DNA of 64,000 nt. It comes from Streptomyces eurythermus (lineage in GTDB: Bacteria > Actinomycetota > Actinomycetes > Streptomycetales > Streptomycetaceae). The stretch's first letter is position 1. Every line of letters starts with the position of its first letter. Both the position numbers and the translations under genes were made by a program. The stretch is from contig NZ_BMSK01000001.1 in the NCBI RefSeq assembly GCF_014649115.1, forward strand, positions 124,001 through 188,000, in the 5' to 3' direction. The notes under the pieces are model-generated. The model saw nothing but the letters and a program-made list of their open reading frames with translations. It ran no database searches and was not told the DNA's origin. This document shows, piece by piece, positions 9,213-18,616 of the stretch.

Positions 9213-9233
9213 ACACATATGACCGTTATGTGT
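9213..9233. promoter_or_regulatory. Inverted repeat between the dehydrogenase-like gene and glpD
   Basis: ACACATA (9213-9219) and TATGTGT (9227-9233) form a perfect 7-bp inverted repeat with a 7-nt spacer, in the AT-richest stretch of the 279-bp divergent gap. A candidate operator for one or both genes. A run of TGTGTT/TGTGTG words follows at 9231-9250. Confidence 0.5.
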
Positions 9234-9405
9234 GATTGTGTTTGTGTGTCTTGCCATGGGTGTGCGCGAGTTGTCCACAGGTGGGAGGCCCGTGGTGGCT
9301 GAAGCGGCGCATCGCGGTCATCATTTGGGCATGAGGAGGGCATGACGGGGCTACGCCCACCGGGTGCGGCCGACGCGAGCGAGTCAGCGACAGCGGGAGG
9401 CAGCG

Positions 9406-11112
9406 GTGAGGACAGCGACACTGGGGCCGGCGCAGCGCGCCGAGGCACTGGCGGCGATGGCGGAACGCGAGCTGGACGTGCTGGTGGTCGGCGGCGGCGT
9501 GGTCGGCGCCGGCACCGCGCTGGACGCGGTCACCCGCGGCCTGTCCACGGGCCTGGTCGAGGCCCGGGACTGGGCGTCCGGCACCTCCAGCCGGTCCAGC
9601 AAGCTCATCCACGGCGGCCTGCGCTATCTGGAGATGCTCGACTTCGCCCTGGTCCGCGAGGCCCTCAAGGAGCGCGGCCTGCTGCTCGAACGCCTCGCCC
9701 CGCACCTGGTCAAACCGGTGCCGTTCCTCTACCCGCTCCAGCACAAGGGCTGGGAGCGGCTGTACGCGGGCTCGGGCGTCGCGCTGTACGACGCGATGTC
9801 GATGGCCCGCGGCCACGGCCGGGGCCTGCCGATGCACCGCCACCTGACCCGCCGTCACGCCCTGCGCGTCGCCCCCTGCCTGAAGAAGGACGCCCTCGTC
9901 GGCGCCCTCCAGTACTACGACGCCCAGATGGACGACGCCCGCTTCGTGGCCACCCTGGTGCGCACGGCCGCGTCCTACGGTGCGAAGGTGGCCAACCGCG
10001 CGCGCGTGACCGGGTTCCTGCGCGAGGGTGAGCGGGTCGTGGGCGCCCGGGTGCGGGACGTGGAGGGCGGCGGGGAGTACGAGATCCGCGCGCAGCAGGT
10101 CGTCAACGCCACCGGCGTGTGGACCGACGACACCCAGGCCATGGTGGGCGAGCGCGGGCAGTTCCACGTCCGCGCCTCCAAGGGCATCCACCTGGTCGTG
10201 CCCAAGGACCGCATCCACTCCACCACCGGCCTGATCCTGCGCACCGAGAAGTCCGTCCTGTTCGTCATCCCCTGGGGCCGGCACTGGATCATCGGCACCA
10301 CCGACACCGACTGGGACCTGGACAAGGCCCACCCCGCCGCGTCCAGCGCCGACATCGACTACCTGCTGGAACATGTCAACTCGGTGCTGGCCGTCCCGCT
10401 CGCCCGCGACGACGTGCAGGGGGTGTACGCCGGGCTGCGCCCGCTGCTGGCCGGCGAGTCCGACGCCACCAGCAAGCTGTCCCGCGAGCACACGGTCGCC
10501 CATCCGGCGCCGGGGCTGGTGGTCGTGGCGGGCGGCAAGTACACGACCTACCGGGTGATGGCCAAGGACGCCGTCGACGAGGCGGTGCACGGCCTGGACA
10601 TGCGCGTCGCCGACTGTGTGACCGAGGAGACCCCGCTGATCGGCGCGGAGGGCTACCAGGCGCTGTGGAACGCGCGGGCGCGGATCGCCGCCCGCACCGG
10701 ACTGCACGTGGTCCGCGTGGAACACCTGCTCAACCGCTACGGCTCGCTGGCCGAGGAACTCCTGGAACTCGTCGCCGCCGACCCCGCGCTCGGCGAACCG
10801 CTGCACGCCGCCGACGACTATCTGCGCGCCGAGGTGGTGTACGCCGCCTCGCACGAGGGCGCCCGGCACCTGGACGACGTCCTCACCCGGCGCACCCGCA
10901 TCTCCATCGAGACCTTCGACCGGGGCACCCGCAGCGCCCGGGAGGCGGCCGAGCTGATGGCGCCGGTCCTCGGCTGGGACGCGGACCAGATAGCGCGCGA
11001 GGTCGAGCACTACGAGAAGCGGGTGGAGGCCGAGCGCGAGTCCCAGCTCCAGCCCGACGACCAGACGGCGGACGCGGCCCGGCTGGGGGCACCGGACATC
11101 GTGCCGCTGTAG
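9406..11112 (+). CDS. glpD: Aerobic glycerol-3-phosphate dehydrogenase (FAD)
   Basis: 568 aa from GTG 9406, with GGGAGG eight nt upstream; an in-frame ATG at 9364 lacks a site. It oxidises glycerol 3-phosphate to DHAP and passes electrons to quinone at the membrane. Visible: dinucleotide motif VVGGGVVGAGTALDA near residue 25, SSKLIHGGLRYLE, the IIGTTDTDWD and VYAGLRPLL segments of the FAD domain, GGKYTTYRVMAKDAV, and the C-terminal helical cap (LNRYGSLAEELLELV, TRRTRISIETFDRG). Monocistronic by layout. The inverted repeat at 9213-9233 is a possible operator. Confidence 0.96.
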   Translation: MRTATLGPAQRAEALAAMAERELDVLVVGGGVVGAGTALDAVTRGLSTGLVEARDWASGTSSRSSKLIHGGLRYLEMLDFALVREALKERGLLLERLAPHLVKPVPFLYPLQHKGWERLYAGSGVALYDAMSMARGHGRGLPMHRHLTRRHALRVAPCLKKDALVGALQYYDAQMDDARFVATLVRTAASYGAKVANRARVTGFLREGERVVGARVRDVEGGGEYEIRAQQVVNATGVWTDDTQAMVGERGQFHVRASKGIHLVVPKDRIHSTTGLILRTEKSVLFVIPWGRHWIIGTTDTDWDLDKAHPAASSADIDYLLEHVNSVLAVPLARDDVQGVYAGLRPLLAGESDATSKLSREHTVAHPAPGLVVVAGGKYTTYRVMAKDAVDEAVHGLDMRVADCVTEETPLIGAEGYQALWNARARIAARTGLHVVRVEHLLNRYGSLAEELLELVAADPALGEPLHAADDYLRAEVVYAASHEGARHLDDVLTRRTRISIETFDRGTRSAREAAELMAPVLGWDADQIAREVEHYEKRVEAERESQLQPDDQTADAARLGAPDIVPL

Positions 11113-11430
11113 GGCCCGCGGTCGCGAGGGCGGAACCCTGACCGAGCCCTGGCCAGGAGTGGCTTGCCGGGGGCTGGTGGGGGGTGTGCCGACGTGCCGC
11201 CGGGGCGAGGGGCGGCGCCGGGGGCACCGGTATGGACAGGACTGTCCGAAGCGTCGGCAGACCGGTTCCTCCGCTCTTACGGCCCCTCATCCCGATAAGC
11301 GGAACGCCCGCTTCAAGAGGGCTTCCGCAGCGGGGAAGGCGGGGTCCGGCCAGGGGCACCCTGGGCGCCGGGCACTTGCCGGGTGAGAGACAATGGAGGC
11401 TCTGTCAGGGCGGGTTGTATGAGGGGACGC
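11113..11430. other. 318-bp gap between glpD and the first kinase
   Basis: No ORF I would support. It holds an inverted repeat GGACAG-GA-CTGTCC at 11234-11247 and a small hairpin AAGCGG/CCGCTT at 11297-11313. Either could belong to glpD termination or kinase regulation. A possible -10 TTGTAT lies just before the kinase start. Confidence 0.4.
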
Positions 11431-13521
11431 ATGTCGGAGGCGGAGCGGGCGGGTACATCTCGTCAGGAGACTCGTCAGGACAAGAGCGAACGGCGTCTCC
11501 TCGCGGGGCGGTACCGGCTGGGGGATGTGCTGGGCCGCGGCGGTATGGGCACGGTCTGGCGCGCCGAGGACGAGACCCTCGGCCGGACGGTCGCCGTCAA
11601 GGAACTGCGGTTCCCGTCGAACATCGACGAGGAGGAGAAGCGGCGCCTGATCACGCGCACCCTGCGCGAGGCCAAGGCGATCGCCCGGATCCGCAACAAC
11701 AGCGCGGTGACGGTCTTCGACGTGGTCGACGAGGACGACCGGCCCTGGATCGTCATGGAGCTGGTCGAGGGCAAGTCCCTGGCCGAGGTCATCCGTGAGG
11801 ACGGGGTGCTGAAGCCGAGGCGCGCCGCCGAGGTGGGGCTCGCCGTCCTGGACGTGCTGCGCTCCGCGCACCGGCAGGGAATCCTGCACCGGGACGTGAA
11901 GCCGTCCAACGTGCTCATCGCCGAGGACGGCCGGGTCGTGCTCACCGACTTCGGCATCGCGCAGGTCGAGGGCGACCCGTCCATCACCTCCACCGGCATG
12001 CTCGTAGGCGCCCCCTCCTACATCGCCCCGGAGCGCGCCCGCGGCCACAAGCCGGGACCGGCGGCCGACCTGTGGTCGCTCGGCGGTCTGCTGTACGCGG
12101 CGGTCGAGGGCACGCCCCCCTACGACAAGGGCTCGGCGATCGCCACGCTCACCGCGGTGATGACCGAGCCGCTGGAGGAGCCCAAGAACGCGGGACCGCT
12201 GCGGGACGTCATCTACGGCCTGCTGAGCAAGGACCCGGCCAAGCGGCTCGACGACGCCGGTGCCCGGGCCATGCTCAACGCGGTGATCCACGCGCCCGAG
12301 CCGGAGCCGATGGACGCCACCCGGGTGGTTCCGCTGCCCGTACAGCCCGGCGGGCCGGACGGCAAGCGGGGCGAGGAGGCCGGGGAGAAGCTGCGCGGCG
12401 CGCTGCGCTCGGTGCGCAAGGCGGCGGGCGCGGCCACCGGCGCCGCCACCGCGCGGACCAGGAGCGGGAGCGCGCCGTCCGCGCCGCCCGCTCCCCGCCC
12501 GCCGCAGGCTCCGGGCGCGCTGCCGGGCGCCGGCGCGGCTCCGGGTGCCAGGGGTGCCGTCGCAGGTTCCCGGCCCGGTGCCGGCGGTTCCCTCGGCGGG
12601 GCGCGGCCCGGTTCCCCCGGTGGGGCGCGGGCGGGTGCCGTAGGGGCGCCCGGGGGCGCCGCGGGGCCGAACTCCAGCGCGAACAAGCCGGCTTCCGGCT
12701 GGCCCGTGGTGCCGCCGCCGGACCTGGACCTGCCGCCGCGGCCGGTGCCGAAGGCTCCGCTGACCGATGTGGTGCCCAAGCGCACGCTGGTGGTCATCGT
12801 CGCCGTGGTCGTGCTCGCGGTGCTCGGGACCGTGCTGGCCTTCGCCCTGAGCGACAGCGGTGACGACGGCAAGGACAGCGGGGCCAAGCCCGCGGCCGGC
12901 GCCGGCGCGTCCGCCGAACAGGACAAGGACGCCGCCAAGGACCCGGACGGCGGGGCGCGGACGGACGGCGCCTCCTCGGCGTCCACCGCCACCGGTGCCG
13001 CCGCGGACACCGGCGCGAGCCCGGCCGCCGGCGACCCGGACGGCTCCGGCGGCTCCGCCGCGCCCGAGGCCGAGGACAGCGGGAGCGCGCCGGTCGAGAG
13101 CACCCGCAAGGGCGGCCAGGGCTACTCGATCGGGCTGCCCAAGGGGTGGAAGTACCAGACCACCGGCCGGGCCGGGGACCGCTACACCGGTCCGCAGGGG
13201 CAGAAGCTGCTCGTCGCCTGGACCGGTACGCCCAAGGACGACCCGGTGGCGGACTGGCGGAACCAGGAGCGGTCCATGGTGCGCCCCCAGTACCACAAGG
13301 TCCGTATAGAGAAGGTGGGTTACCGCGGCTGGAACACGGCCGACTGGGAGTTCACCTACGTCGACGACGGCACCAGGCTCCGCACGATCGACCGGGGTTT
13401 CGTGGTGAACGACCACCTCGGTTACGCGCTGATGTACACCGCGCGGGACGCCGACTGGCACGGTGACCTGCGCAAGGACACCTGGAAGACGCTGACGGAG
13501 TCCTTCCGGCCCAAGTCGTAG
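11431..13521 (+). CDS. Receptor-type Ser/Thr protein kinase (kinase 1)
   Basis: 696 aa from ATG 11431 with GAGGGG upstream (an ATG at 11419 is possible). The Hanks-type kinase domain at about residues 27-290 is intact: GRGGMGTVW glycine loop, Lys57 in VAVKEL, HRDVKPSN, DFGIAQ, and APERARG. A roughly 150-residue Ala/Pro/Gly-rich linker follows, then one membrane segment near 451-474 (LVVIVAVVVLAVLGTVLAF) and an extracytoplasmic C-terminal domain (YSIGLPKGWKY, WEFTYVDDG). First of four related genes in a row. The cluster corresponds by position to the S. coelicolor SCO4775-4779 kinase group, which I recall being linked to spore-wall synthesis. Confidence 0.95.
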   Translation: MSEAERAGTSRQETRQDKSERRLLAGRYRLGDVLGRGGMGTVWRAEDETLGRTVAVKELRFPSNIDEEEKRRLITRTLREAKAIARIRNNSAVTVFDVVDEDDRPWIVMELVEGKSLAEVIREDGVLKPRRAAEVGLAVLDVLRSAHRQGILHRDVKPSNVLIAEDGRVVLTDFGIAQVEGDPSITSTGMLVGAPSYIAPERARGHKPGPAADLWSLGGLLYAAVEGTPPYDKGSAIATLTAVMTEPLEEPKNAGPLRDVIYGLLSKDPAKRLDDAGARAMLNAVIHAPEPEPMDATRVVPLPVQPGGPDGKRGEEAGEKLRGALRSVRKAAGAATGAATARTRSGSAPSAPPAPRPPQAPGALPGAGAAPGARGAVAGSRPGAGGSLGGARPGSPGGARAGAVGAPGGAAGPNSSANKPASGWPVVPPPDLDLPPRPVPKAPLTDVVPKRTLVVIVAVVVLAVLGTVLAFALSDSGDDGKDSGAKPAAGAGASAEQDKDAAKDPDGGARTDGASSASTATGAAADTGASPAAGDPDGSGGSAAPEAEDSGSAPVESTRKGGQGYSIGLPKGWKYQTTGRAGDRYTGPQGQKLLVAWTGTPKDDPVADWRNQERSMVRPQYHKVRIEKVGYRGWNTADWEFTYVDDGTRLRTIDRGFVVNDHLGYALMYTARDADWHGDLRKDTWKTLTESFRPKS

Positions 13522-13707
13522 GCGGCCCCCGCCGGTTCGGCGCCAAAGAACGCTCCGGTCCGGTGCCTGAGAATCCGTCATCCGCACCGTGCGGGTTGCC
13601 TCTGGCACGTATCGTGAAGGGTCGCGGACCGTACGCAGCCGCGGGCGTGTGCGAAACGGGTCGTAAGACGAACGGACATGACCAGCCGGGCGGCCGAGGG
13701 AGGCACA

Positions 13708-16665
13708 GTGGACGACTATGCGGGTCGGGTGCTCGCCGACCGCTACCGCCTGCCGTTGCCGCCCTCCGACGCGTACGAGTTCACCGAGAGCCGCGCCTTC
13801 GACACCTACAGCGGCCAGGAAGTCCTCGTCCGGCAGGTGCCGTTGCCGGAGGTCGTCGAGGCCGAGGTGCTCGACGCCGAGGGGCTGCCCGAGGGGTTCA
13901 CCGCACGGGAGCGCCCGTCCCGTCGCCCGTCGGAGACCAGGGGCGCCACCCGGCAGCCCGCCGACCCTGCGGTACGGCGCGCCGTCGAGGCCGCGCAGGC
14001 CGCGGCCCGCGTCCCCGACCACCCGCGCCTGGACCAGGTCTTCGACGTGTTCGCCGAGGGCGGGTCCCTGTGGATCGTCAGCGAACTGGTGGCCGCGCGT
14101 CCGCTGGCCGCGCTTCTCACCGAGCGGCCGCTGACGCCGTACCGGGCGGCCGAGGTCGCCTCCGACGTGCTCATGGCCCTGCGGGTGCTGCACGCCCATG
14201 GCTGGGTGCACCGCAACATCACCGTCCGCACGGTTCTGGTCTGTGACGACGGCCGGGTGGTGCTGAGCGGTCTCGCGGCGGGCGCGGCGGAGGAGGCGCT
14301 CTGCGGGTACGACCCGGTGCCTGCCACCGAGGACCCGGCGGGCGGCGGGGGCACGGGGGAGGCCCCCGGCACCGGCCCGGCGGGGTACGCGGGCTGGGCG
14401 GAGGCGGACGCGGAGGATGCCGGGGGCCTCGCCGGATCCGGTGGACCTGGCAGTTCATTCGAGGCCGGCGGTTCCGGTGGTGCCGCGGGGGGTGTGGCGG
14501 ACGTCGATCCCGAGGCCGCGCGGCGGGCCGCCATCCAGGCCCGGGCCGCCGGAGCGCTGCCCGCGCCCGGCGGGGACGGGGGCTCCGGCGCGGCCGGGCA
14601 GCCCGCTCTGGAGGCCGGTTCCGACGTCCGGGCCGCGCGGGCCGGGGCCATCGCCGCCTACCGCGCGGGCGCCCGGGCCGCCGCCCGGGTGCACGAGGCG
14701 GAGCACAGCCGGCGCCCCGCCCTGCCCGGCGCCCGCCCGCCGGCCGACGCGGCCGCCGGCTCCGGCCGGACCGACGACCCGGCAGAGCCGTCGTACCCCT
14801 CGGAGCCGGGCAGCGCGGTGCCGCCCGGCCGCATAGCCGACCCGTACGGTGTGCGCGGCGCCCCCTGGCACGGTGCCGCGCCGCGCCCCGGGTCCGGCGG
14901 CACCTCCCAGGACAGCGGTACGCCCCAGGCCCTGGACGGCGGCACCCGGCGACCGGGCCTGCCCCCGGCGCAGCCGCAACCCGGCCGTGTCCCGCCCCAG
15001 GCACGCGACAGGCAGCGCCCGCCGGCCGACGGCCCCGGCGGGCTGCCTTCACCATCCGGCCCTACGGCGCCGGATCCCGCCAACGCCGCAGGGCTGCCGG
15101 CACCCGGCCCCACGTCTCCGGCCGCGACCGGCCCCGGCACGTCCGCGTCCGGCTCCGGCCGCCCCTTCGACCCCTACGGCCCCCCGGACTCCGGGCCCGG
15201 CCTTGCTCCGGGCCACCGCTCCGGCCCCTACGGCCCCTCGGATTCCGGCGCCGGTTCCGGTCACCGTGCCGGTCCCTACGGTCCTTCGGAGTCCGGGCCC
15301 GCTCCCGGCCGCCCCTCCGAGCCGTACGGTCCCTCGGGGTCCGGACTCGCTCCCGTCCGCCGTTACGACCCCGGCCGGCCCTCGGACGCGGCCCCCGCCC
15401 CCGGTTGGGACGCCCCCGGTGCCGTACGCCGGGGTCCCCGCAGTGCGCTTGCCGCCGAGCGGGCGCGGCAGGTGCGGATGGCCGTGGTGGGGCCGGTGAC
15501 CGAGCGGTGGGCGCCGGAGCAGGCCGGGCCCGTGCACGAGAACTGGCAGCTGGCCGCGCCCATCGGCCCCGCCACCGACCTGTGGGCGCTGGGCGCGCTG
15601 CTGTTCCGTGCCGTACAGGGACACGCGCCGTACCCGGAGGAGTCCACGGCCGAGCTGGTGCAGCTGGTGTGCGCCGAGCCGCCCGCCTTCGCCGAGGAGT
15701 GCGGACCGCTGCGCCCGGTCGTGGAGTCGCTGCTGCGTCAGGACCCCACCGAGCGGCCGGACATGGAGGAACTGAGCGGCTGGCTGCGCTCCCTGGTGCG
15801 GTCCGCGCCGGAGCCGGAGGCCGGTACCCGGGTGGTCCCCGTGCCGCCCGCCGACCCGAGCCGGCTGCCGATCGTGCGGCGCCGGGGCGAACTGGTACGC
15901 CGCCGCCGTCGTTCCGGCGCGGTCGTGGCCGGCCCGCACGGCCGGCACAAGCGGGCCCCCGAGGGTGCCCGTTCGCCGCGCAGCCTCGGCCGGACGCTGC
16001 TCCTGCTGATACTGCTCCTGCTGGCGGGCGGGATCGCCTACGCGATGTTCTTCATGCCCAAGCAGGACACCGGCGGGGACCGTACCGGCAGCGCCGGGCG
16101 GACCGGTCCGCTGCCCGCGCAGACCCGGCAGCCCTCCGCCGGGCAGAGCACCCCGGACGAGGGCACCTCCGCGCCCGCGACCGAGACCCAGACCGGCGGG
16201 GACCCCGCCGTGCCCGACGGGTTCACCCTGCGCAAGGACCCCGACGGTTTCCGGGTCGCCGTCGCCGAGGGCTGGGACCGCAGCCCCAGGAACGGCAGCG
16301 GCCAGGTGGTCTACGCCCACGGGGACTTCGAGCTGATCGTCGTACCGGGCCGGGACGGGGCGTCCGCCTACGGCAGCGACCCGATGGCCTACCAGCGGGA
16401 CAAGGAGCGGGAACTCCAGCCGTACCGCGACTCCAGCTGGTCCACGGCGAGCGGTCTGCGGACCACCGAGGTGGGCGGACGGACCATGGCCGAGGGGCAG
16501 TTCACCTGGACCGACGGACAGGGGCGGGACCGGTACGTGCGGAACATGGCGCTGCTGCTCAACGGCCGCTACCACATCGTGCAGGTACGCGGCCCGGAAG
16601 CCGAGCGGGACCAGGTGACCCGGCTGTACGAGCAGGCCGTGGCGACGTATCGCTACACGGGTTGA
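13708..16665 (+). CDS. Membrane pseudokinase with a long insert in the kinase fold
   Basis: 985 aa from GTG 13708 (GAGGGAGG upstream); an ATG ten codons earlier is less well placed. Kinase-like segments are recognisable but degraded: no glycine loop, VLVRQVPLPE where VAVK is expected, HRNITVRTV for HRDxKxxN, and LSGLAAG for DFG. About 400 Pro/Gly/Ala-rich residues then separate this from the rest of the C-lobe (GPATDLWALGALLFRAVQG, RQDPTERPDM). A four-copy PYGP(P/S)xSG repeat lies in DNA 15165-15345. One membrane segment (LLLLILLLLAGGIAYAMFF) and a C-terminal domain like those of the neighbours follow. Probably a catalytically dead scaffold or allosteric partner. Confidence 0.9.
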   Translation: MDDYAGRVLADRYRLPLPPSDAYEFTESRAFDTYSGQEVLVRQVPLPEVVEAEVLDAEGLPEGFTARERPSRRPSETRGATRQPADPAVRRAVEAAQAAARVPDHPRLDQVFDVFAEGGSLWIVSELVAARPLAALLTERPLTPYRAAEVASDVLMALRVLHAHGWVHRNITVRTVLVCDDGRVVLSGLAAGAAEEALCGYDPVPATEDPAGGGGTGEAPGTGPAGYAGWAEADAEDAGGLAGSGGPGSSFEAGGSGGAAGGVADVDPEAARRAAIQARAAGALPAPGGDGGSGAAGQPALEAGSDVRAARAGAIAAYRAGARAAARVHEAEHSRRPALPGARPPADAAAGSGRTDDPAEPSYPSEPGSAVPPGRIADPYGVRGAPWHGAAPRPGSGGTSQDSGTPQALDGGTRRPGLPPAQPQPGRVPPQARDRQRPPADGPGGLPSPSGPTAPDPANAAGLPAPGPTSPAATGPGTSASGSGRPFDPYGPPDSGPGLAPGHRSGPYGPSDSGAGSGHRAGPYGPSESGPAPGRPSEPYGPSGSGLAPVRRYDPGRPSDAAPAPGWDAPGAVRRGPRSALAAERARQVRMAVVGPVTERWAPEQAGPVHENWQLAAPIGPATDLWALGALLFRAVQGHAPYPEESTAELVQLVCAEPPAFAEECGPLRPVVESLLRQDPTERPDMEELSGWLRSLVRSAPEPEAGTRVVPVPPADPSRLPIVRRRGELVRRRRRSGAVVAGPHGRHKRAPEGARSPRSLGRTLLLLILLLLAGGIAYAMFFMPKQDTGGDRTGSAGRTGPLPAQTRQPSAGQSTPDEGTSAPATETQTGGDPAVPDGFTLRKDPDGFRVAVAEGWDRSPRNGSGQVVYAHGDFELIVVPGRDGASAYGSDPMAYQRDKERELQPYRDSSWSTASGLRTTEVGGRTMAEGQFTWTDGQGRDRYVRNMALLLNGRYHIVQVRGPEAERDQVTRLYEQAVATYRYTG

Positions 16666-16749
16666 GCTGCGCGTACCCAGGGACCGCGGTTGCCCCTCTC
16701 GCGCGAAAACGACCATCGTCACAGTGCGGTCACCGGTGCACCCCGCTGG

Positions 16750-16778
16750 TTCCCTGGGGGGAGGCCGGTCCTTAGTCT
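16750..16778 (+). promoter_or_regulatory. Candidate promoter of kinase 3
   Basis: TTCCCT (16750-16755) and TAGTCT (16773-16778) with a 17-nt spacer, 28 bp before the GTG start. The -35 box is a poor match. Confidence 0.35.
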
Positions 16779-16806
16779 GGCCCTGTCAAGAGCATTGCGG
16801 GGCAAC

Positions 16807-18495
16807 GTGAATCAGAAGCAGGGCCTGCTCGTAGCAGGCCGCTACCGGCTCGCCGATTCCATCGGCAGCGGCGGCATGGGCCGGGTGTGGCGCGCCCACG
16901 ACGAGGTGCTGCACCGGATGGTCGCCGTCAAGGAGCTGACCGCCGCGCTCTACGCCTCCGACGGCGACCGGGCCGTGCTGCTCGCCCGGACCCGTGCCGA
17001 GGCGCGGGCCGCCGCGCGCATCAACCACTCCGCCGTCGTCACCGTGCACGACGTCCTCGAACACGACGGCCGGCCGTGGATCGTGATGGAGCTGGTCGAG
17101 GGCGACTCGCTGGCCGACGTGGTCAGGGAGCGGGGCCGCGTGGAGCCGGCGGAGGCCGCCTGGATAGGGCTGTGGGTGCTGCGGGCGCTGCGCGCCGCGC
17201 ACGCCGCCGGTGTGCTGCACCGGGACGTCAAACCCGGCAACGTCCTGCTCGGCAAGGACCGCCGGGTGCTGCTGACGGACTTCGGCATCGCCCAGATAGA
17301 GGGCGACTCCACCATCACCCGCACTGGCGAAGTCGTCGGCTCCGTCGACTACCTGGCCCCCGAGCGGGTGCGCGGGCACGACCCCGGCCCGGCCTCCGAC
17401 CTGTGGGCGCTCGGCGCCACGCTGTACACGGCGGTCGAGGGCCGCTCGCCGTTCCGGCGGACGTCGCCGCTGAGCACCATGCAGGCGATCGTCGAGGAGG
17501 ACACGGACGAGCCGCGCCACGCCGGTCCGCTCGCTCCGGTCATCGCCGCCCTGCTGTGCAAGGACCCGGCCGGGCGGCCCGGCGTCGAGGAGGCGGAGCG
17601 GATGCTCGCCGAGGCGGCGGAGGGGCGCACGCCGCGCACCGCGCGGGACGCGCGGGAGTTCCCGCCGGCCCGGGGCGCGGGCGGGCACACCCCCGGGGCG
17701 GCCGATCCGGGCCGTCATCCGGCCGGTTACCCGACAGGCGGCACCCTTCCCGGAGCCATGGGCGCGACCGGTGCCGTCACCGGTCCGACGGCCGTGGCGC
17801 CCGTACCGTCCGGCCCGGTCGGCATCCCGGTCCCGGCCCGGCCCCGCCGCCGGCTGCGCACCCTCGCGCTCGTCGTCGCCCTCGCGGCCGTGCTCGGCGC
17901 CGGCGCCGCGGTGGCCGTGCAGAAGTGGAGCACCACCGGGGACGGCGGCGGGCCGAACGGAGGCCCGGCCACGTCGTCCAGCTCCGCGAGCGGCAGCGCC
18001 ACGCCCGGCACCGACGGCACGATCCCGGCCTCCTGGCGCCGCTACGACGACGAGTGGGGCTTCGGCCTCTATCTGCCCGAGGGCTGGTCGCGCAGGGTCG
18101 TCGGGGTGCCCGGCGACCTCCGGCAGGTCGACTACACGCCCGACGGCGGCGAGCACTTCGTCCGCATCGCCATCGACACCTCGCCCGACTTCAAGGACGC
18201 CTACTCCCACCAGCTCGACCTGGACGGCCAGCTCTCCCGGCGGCTGGCCGGCTACCAGCGGGTCCGGCTGGAGAAGAACGTCTACCGCGACCTCGGCGGC
18301 TCCGTCTGGGAGTACACCTGGAACGCGCTGGCGAAGGACAGCGCCTTCCCGGGGCCGCGGCGCGCCGCGGAGGAGACGTACATCTCGCGCGACGGCACCG
18401 AGTACGTGATCTACATATCCTCGCCCGCCGCGGACTGGGACCGGACCAGCAAGCAGTTCAAGGCGGTGCTCCAGGGCTGGCAGGAGCCGCGCTGA
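16807..18495 (+). CDS. Receptor-type Ser/Thr protein kinase (kinase 3)
   Basis: 562 aa from GTG 16807, after GGGGCAAC; the upstream in-frame extension to 16690 runs through the candidate promoter. Intact kinase domain: IGSGGMGRVWRA, Lys42 in VAVKEL, HRDVKPGN, LTDFGIAQIEGD, LAPERVRG. The linker is shorter than in kinase 1. One membrane segment lies at about 349-372 (TLALVVALAAVLGAGAAVAV), then a C-terminal domain with WGFGLYLPEGWSRR and VWEYTWNALA that resembles those of the neighbouring kinases. Likely a sensor of the same class of extracellular signal, perhaps cell-wall state (inference). Confidence 0.95.
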   Translation: MNQKQGLLVAGRYRLADSIGSGGMGRVWRAHDEVLHRMVAVKELTAALYASDGDRAVLLARTRAEARAAARINHSAVVTVHDVLEHDGRPWIVMELVEGDSLADVVRERGRVEPAEAAWIGLWVLRALRAAHAAGVLHRDVKPGNVLLGKDRRVLLTDFGIAQIEGDSTITRTGEVVGSVDYLAPERVRGHDPGPASDLWALGATLYTAVEGRSPFRRTSPLSTMQAIVEEDTDEPRHAGPLAPVIAALLCKDPAGRPGVEEAERMLAEAAEGRTPRTARDAREFPPARGAGGHTPGAADPGRHPAGYPTGGTLPGAMGATGAVTGPTAVAPVPSGPVGIPVPARPRRRLRTLALVVALAAVLGAGAAVAVQKWSTTGDGGGPNGGPATSSSSASGSATPGTDGTIPASWRRYDDEWGFGLYLPEGWSRRVVGVPGDLRQVDYTPDGGEHFVRIAIDTSPDFKDAYSHQLDLDGQLSRRLAGYQRVRLEKNVYRDLGGSVWEYTWNALAKDSAFPGPRRAAEETYISRDGTEYVIYISSPAADWDRTSKQFKAVLQGWQEPR

Positions 18496-18616
18496 ACCCG
18501 GCGCCCCGGACTGCGCCGTCCGCGCCGGGAACGGCTGTCCGACCGGTGATCCGCATGCCCCCGGACCGCGACCGGATTTCGAGGACACGGGCGCCCGCTG
18601 CGGCATGATGGGGCGC

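Noticed and set aside
11287..14211. Very long minus-strand ORF opposite kinase 1
   Set aside because: It is the mirror of kinase codons (GC-rich third positions create open antisense frames) and has no domain signal; the same holds for other long antisense frames such as 7199-9448 and 49014-50951.
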